A DNA stretch of 10,149 nucleotides, taken from positions 1 through 10,149 of the forward strand of contig CAYQNU010000043.1 of the NCBI GenBank assembly GCA_964419055.1, read 5' to 3'. Under the pieces are notes generated by a model. The model was given only the letters and a program-made list of their open reading frames with translations, had not been told where the DNA came from and searched no databases. Both the position numbers and the translations under genes were made by a program. This document shows, piece by piece, positions 7,388 through 10,149 of the stretch; the stretch's first letter is position 1, and each line of letters begins with the position of its first letter. Source of the stretch: CAYQNU01 sp964419055 (GTDB lineage: Bacteria; Bacteroidota; Bacteroidia; Flavobacteriales_D; Parvicellaceae).

Positions 7388-7422
7388 CTGATAACCATCA
7401 GACTTATATACCAATTATTGGT
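7388..7422 (+). repeat. Two small palindromes in the helicase leader
   Basis: CTGAT-AACC-ATCAG (7388-7401) is a five-pair hairpin with a four-base loop, and ACCAATTATTGGT (7410-7422) is a 13-bp palindrome with a single central base. Both fall just after the expected transcription start near 7380. They could form structure in the leader RNA or act as an operator for a dimeric repressor. Neither is long enough to be certain. Confidence 0.4.
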
Positions 7423-7456
7423 TGTATAGGTCGGATTTTGTCAGACATATAAACTA

Positions 7457-7466
7457 GTTAGGCACA
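7457..7466 (+). repeat. Left cassette-boundary core GTTAGGCACA
   Basis: GTTAGGC fits the integron core GTTRRRY, and the ten bases GTTAGGCACA are the exact inverse of TGTGCCTAAC at 10033-10042. In an integron cassette the bases after the first G of this core mark the start of the cassette and pair with the inverse core that opens the attC site downstream of the gene. Here the helicase gene begins 36 bases later. The sequence to the left shows no attC right arm of the kind seen at 1-79, so a plain cassette array is not proved. Confidence 0.55.
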
Positions 7467-7502
7467 ATTTTATAAAACGACAACGAACAACAAAGACATA
7501 TA

Positions 7503-10028
7503 ATGGTTGACTTCAAAAAAAGGCTTAATAAATTAGCCATCGACAAGAAAACTAATCCTATTGAAATTTATGATTCTCTAGACAGGAGAAGTATTGCAGG
7601 ACCATTAAGACCTGCACAAAATAAAATCTTGACGGAATGGTTTGAATCCCACTCTAATCAAAAAGATTTAATTGTTAAACTCCATACTGGAGAAGGTAAA
7701 ACATTAATTGGACTTTTAATTCTTCAATCTCATATAAATGCAGGAAAAGGGCCTTGCCTATATGTTTGTCCAAACAAATACTTAGTTCAACAAGCACAAA
7801 AAGACGCTAAGAAATTTGGGATAGGTTATTGCTCATTTGAACAAGATGGCTCAATACCGAACGACTTTATTGATGGAAAGAAAATATTAATAGCTCACGT
7901 TCAAAAAGTATTTAATGGCAAAACTATATTCGGTATTGGAAATGATTACATTCCTGTAAGCTCTATAATTTTAGATGATTCGCACGCTTGTATAGACTCC
8001 ATCAAAGATTCCTTTACAATAAATCTTGACAACAATCACTCAATTTATAAGAAGTTAATCGAGTTATTTAAAGACAGTCTAATTGAGCAAGGCCAAGGAA
8101 CTTTCCTTGAAATAGAGAATGGTGATTATAATTCATTTCTACCAATTTCATATTGGAGTTGGATAGATAAATCGGATGAGATATTAAATATTCTATCTGA
8201 ATTTAGAGAAGAAACAGGATTAGCTTTTGCCTGGCCATTTATAAAGGACAATATAAAAAATTGCCAAGCTTTTATATCAGGTAAAAATTTAGAGATAGCA
8301 CCCATTCACATCCCAATTGAAAAATTTACCTTTTTTGAAAAAGCTGAACAAAGAATCCTGATGTCTGCAACGACACAAGATGATTCATTTTTTATTAAAG
8401 GTTTAGGCTTTAATATTGATTCAGTTAAAAATCCGCTTACCAATCCAGAGCAAATTTGGTCTGGCGAAAAAATGTTACTAATTCCTTCACTCATAGATGA
8501 AAAACTTGACCAAAATACCATTGTCAATGCTTTAGCAAAGCCTGTAAAAAAGACATATGGTGTTGTTGCTTTAGTTTCCTCATTCGCAAAAACCGAACTT
8601 TATTATAACCTTAATTCTTTGGTTCCAAAATCCGAACAGATAGGAAGTGTTGTTGACCATCTTAAAAAAGGAAATTATGAACAAACGGTAGTCTTTGCAA
8701 ATAGATATGATGGTATTGATTTGCCTGATGAAAGTTGTAGAATTTTAATTATTGATGGTAAACCTTTTTTTCATTCACTCTCTGATAGATACGAGGAGGC
8801 GAATAGAATTAATAGTGATTCAATTAATATCAAAATAGCTCAAAAAATCGAACAAGGGTTAGGCAGAAGTGTGAGAGGAGAAAAAGATTATTGCATAATA
8901 TTTTTAATAGGAAGTGACCTTGTAAAGTTTATAAAAAGCAGTAGGACAAATAAGTATTTTTCTTCGCAGACTAAGAAGCAACTTGATATTGGTCTTGAAA
9001 TAGCAGAAATGGCAGTTGAAGAGCTTTCGGATAAAAATGAGCCAATGGATGCTTTGAAATCTTTAATGAAACAACTTCTTCAGAGAGACGAGGGTTGGAA
9101 AGAATTTTACAAAGAAGAAATGAATAAAATAACGCCAAACCACAATAATAGCACAATATATGAAACATTGGTTTTAGAGAGGAAAGCTGCCGTTTTAAAC
9201 TATGCAGGAGATTATGAAAAAGCTTGTCAATCAATCCAAAAAATCATTGACAATTATTGTAACGATGATAGCGAACGTGGTTGGTATTTACAAATACTTG
9301 CCAGATACAAGTATTTAGATTCAAAAGTAGACTCAAACGCATTGCAAAAATCGGCATTCTTAAAAAACAACGAACTTCTTAAACCAAAAGAAGGCATTAA
9401 CTACAAAAAACTAGAGTATATAAATGAAAACAGAATACAAAGAATATTACATTATCTTGGAAGTTATCAAAATTATCAAGAATTGATGCTAAATGTTGAA
9501 GGTGTTCTCGGAGATTTAGAATTTGGAACTTCGGCTGAAAAGTTTGAGGCAGCATTAAAAGAATTAGGATTGATGCTTGGCTTTTTAAGTGAACGACCTG
9601 ACAAAGAATTTAAAAAAGGACCTGATAATTTATGGTGCGGTGTAAGCAATCAATATTTTATTTTTGAATGTAAAAGTGAGGTAGACATTAACAGGCAAGA
9701 AATTAATAAGTATGAAGCTGGTCAAATGAACACACATTGTGCTTGGTTTGAAGGTCAATACGGACAATCAATAGTTAAGAGAATCTTAATAATACCTACT
9801 AAAACCCTTTCATATCACGGAGATTTTACACACGAAGTTGAAATTATGAGAAGGGGGACTCTCAAGAATTTACGTCAGAATGTAAAGTCGTTTTTTAAAG
9901 AATTTAGCAAATACGAAATACAATCAATGACTGATGAAACAATACAAGGATTTCTGAATACTCATAAACTGGATATTGAGTCATTAAAGACATTGTATTC
10001 AGAGAAGTACTATAAGAAACAGAATTAA
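7503..10028 (+). CDS. SF2 helicase with TPR-like middle and PD-(D/E)xK nuclease domain
   Basis: An 841-residue cytosolic protein that I cannot assign to a named family. Residues 36-40 (RPAQN) resemble a Q motif. The first RecA domain has Walker A HTGEGKT (61-67), Walker B LDDSH (157-161, where DEAD/DEAH proteins have DExH/D) and the SAT motif at 288-290. The second has GIDLP (404-408) followed by CRILIIDGKPF, and motif VI QGLGRSVRG (451-459), both close to XPD/DinG helicases; the XPD iron-sulfur cysteines are not evident. Residues about 551-600 look like a TPR. Residues about 675-760 form a restriction-endonuclease-like core: E679/E682, GPD with D708, then strand YFIFECK with E722 and K724, then Q741. 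It probably unwinds and cuts nucleic acid. It stands alone between cassette-type inverted repeats, next to an insertion sequence. A single-gene defence role is inference; a repair enzyme is the alternative. Confidence 0.85.
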   Translation: MVDFKKRLNKLAIDKKTNPIEIYDSLDRRSIAGPLRPAQNKILTEWFESHSNQKDLIVKLHTGEGKTLIGLLILQSHINAGKGPCLYVCPNKYLVQQAQKDAKKFGIGYCSFEQDGSIPNDFIDGKKILIAHVQKVFNGKTIFGIGNDYIPVSSIILDDSHACIDSIKDSFTINLDNNHSIYKKLIELFKDSLIEQGQGTFLEIENGDYNSFLPISYWSWIDKSDEILNILSEFREETGLAFAWPFIKDNIKNCQAFISGKNLEIAPIHIPIEKFTFFEKAEQRILMSATTQDDSFFIKGLGFNIDSVKNPLTNPEQIWSGEKMLLIPSLIDEKLDQNTIVNALAKPVKKTYGVVALVSSFAKTELYYNLNSLVPKSEQIGSVVDHLKKGNYEQTVVFANRYDGIDLPDESCRILIIDGKPFFHSLSDRYEEANRINSDSINIKIAQKIEQGLGRSVRGEKDYCIIFLIGSDLVKFIKSSRTNKYFSSQTKKQLDIGLEIAEMAVEELSDKNEPMDALKSLMKQLLQRDEGWKEFYKEEMNKITPNHNNSTIYETLVLERKAAVLNYAGDYEKACQSIQKIIDNYCNDDSERGWYLQILARYKYLDSKVDSNALQKSAFLKNNELLKPKEGINYKKLEYINENRIQRILHYLGSYQNYQELMLNVEGVLGDLEFGTSAEKFEAALKELGLMLGFLSERPDKEFKKGPDNLWCGVSNQYFIFECKSEVDINRQEINKYEAGQMNTHCAWFEGQYGQSIVKRILIIPTKTLSYHGDFTHEVEIMRRGTLKNLRQNVKSFFKEFSKYEIQSMTDETIQGFLNTHKLDIESLKTLYSEKYYKKQN

Positions 10029-10032
10029 AAAC

Positions 10033-10099
10033 TGTGCCTAACAGCGGTTTGGCGTAATGGCGGGTGCAGTGCTTCGTATGACAGTTTTGTGGTTTGACT
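10033..10099 (+). repeat. attC-like repeat, left part, cut by an insertion
   Basis: The element opens with TGTGCCTAAC five bases after the helicase stop codon. GCCTAAC is a perfect integron inverse core (RYYYAAC). A GC-rich arm follows with GCGGTTTGGCG, then GTGCTTCGTATGA at 10069-10081 and TTTGTGGTT at 10086-10094, both shared with the copy at 1-79. The match to that copy stops within a few bases of 10094, and the expected hairpin and right arm (CAAA-CGTT type) are missing because another sequence starts at 10100. Folding and true attC activity cannot be tested from this half. Confidence 0.6.
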
Positions 10100-10149
10100 T
10101 GTCCTGAAATAAGTTTACACAAAACAACGTGTAAAAATGAAAAAGTCAG
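10100..10149 (+). mobile_element. Left end of a probable IS3-type insertion sequence
   Basis: The attC-like repeat breaks off and is followed by TGTCCTGAAATAAG and then TTTACAC, which has the look of an IS3-type terminal repeat starting with TG. TTTACAC (10114-10120) pairs with GTGTAAA (10129-10135). An open frame starts 37 bases from the end, at 10137, a normal distance for the first transposase frame of such elements. The rest lies outside the window, so the family, the other end and the target duplication cannot be seen. Confidence 0.5.
10137..10149 (+). CDS. Possible start of an IS transposase OrfA, partial
   Basis: Only four full codons are in the window: ATG AAA AAG TCA, giving M-K-K-S. 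OrfA proteins of the IS3 family, IS407 group, often start with MKKS, and the position just inside a terminal-repeat-like sequence fits. Four codons cannot prove a gene; the call rests on the setting. Confidence 0.35.

Larger units (their letters stand above)
6995..7456. other. AT-rich gene-free region between the copper and helicase modules
   Basis: No gene is visible in about 460 bases on either strand. The region holds the promoter candidate at 7342-7374, an 11-bp direct repeat overlapping it, two small palindromes at 7388-7401 and 7410-7422, and a second TAnnTTTG match, TAGGTTTG at 7172-7179, without a well-spaced TTTG upstream. It also has TCAGAC at 7398-7403 and again at 7441-7446. A single GTAACG near 7229 has no matching GTTAC 24 bp before it, so it is not a third copper operator. 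Confidence 0.5.

Noticed and set aside
7503..8000. XPD/DinG-type iron-sulfur cluster in the helicase
   Set aside because: Cysteines at 85, 89, 110 and 163 do not show the four-cysteine spacing of that cluster between Walker A and Walker B, and the last lies after Walker B.
1..10149. CRISPR array, tRNA, rRNA or integron integrase in the window
   Set aside because: No regularly spaced repeats, no tRNA or rRNA-like sequence and no tyrosine-recombinase frame could be seen on either strand.

Overview
The window looks like an accessory region of a low-GC Bacteroidota genome (Chitinophagaceae, Sphingobacteriales or Flavobacteria-like). The signs are A-rich start regions without Shine-Dalgarno sequences, promoter -7 elements close to the Bacteroidota TAnnTTTG form, a typical Bacteroidota copper gene set (small AraC regulator, HMA plus DUF3347 protein, multicopper oxidase with an outer-membrane-like tail) and attC-like palindromic repeats containing GTGCTTCGTATGA. 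All real genes are on the + strand. The genus cannot be fixed from the sequence.

Layout. 1-79 is the right part of an attC-like repeat cut by the window edge. 80-379 is a GC-richer, non-coding spacer with an 11-bp inverted repeat. 380-6946 is a copper-handling cluster: an AraC-family regulator with an N-terminal metal-binding-like CxxC domain (380-940), a Cu+ P-type ATPase (1024-3435), a small cytosolic HMA copper-chaperone-like protein (3534-3761), an exported HMA plus DUF3347 protein (3772-4650) and a multicopper oxidase with a beta-barrel-like C-terminal domain (4697-6946). 6947-7502 is AT-rich and gene-free, and holds a good Bacteroidota promoter candidate, direct repeats and small hairpins. 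7503-10028 encodes an 841-residue SF2 helicase with a TPR-like middle and a C-terminal PD-(D/E)xK nuclease-like domain. 10033-10099 is the left part of a second attC-like repeat, cut at 10100 by what looks like the left end of an IS3-type insertion sequence running out of the window.

How the genes fit together. The ATPase would move Cu+ out of the cytosol, with the small HMA protein as its likely cytosolic donor. The exported HMA/DUF3347 protein and the oxidase would bind and oxidise Cu+ in the periplasm or at the outer membrane. Two intergenic regions, before the ATPase and before the small HMA gene, carry the same operator-promoter layout at identical spacing: GTTAC, 19 bp, GTAAC, 21 bp, then a -7-like element. 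This points to one regulator, most simply the AraC protein at 380-940, controlling both transcription units.

The helicase-nuclease gene is a separate module. It lies between GTTAGGCACA (7457-7466) and its exact inverse TGTGCCTAAC (10033-10042). The second copy begins an attC-like repeat, which is the boundary arrangement of an integron-type gene cassette. The domain content and setting make it a candidate single-gene anti-phage or anti-plasmid system. That role is inference; no activity can be read from the sequence.
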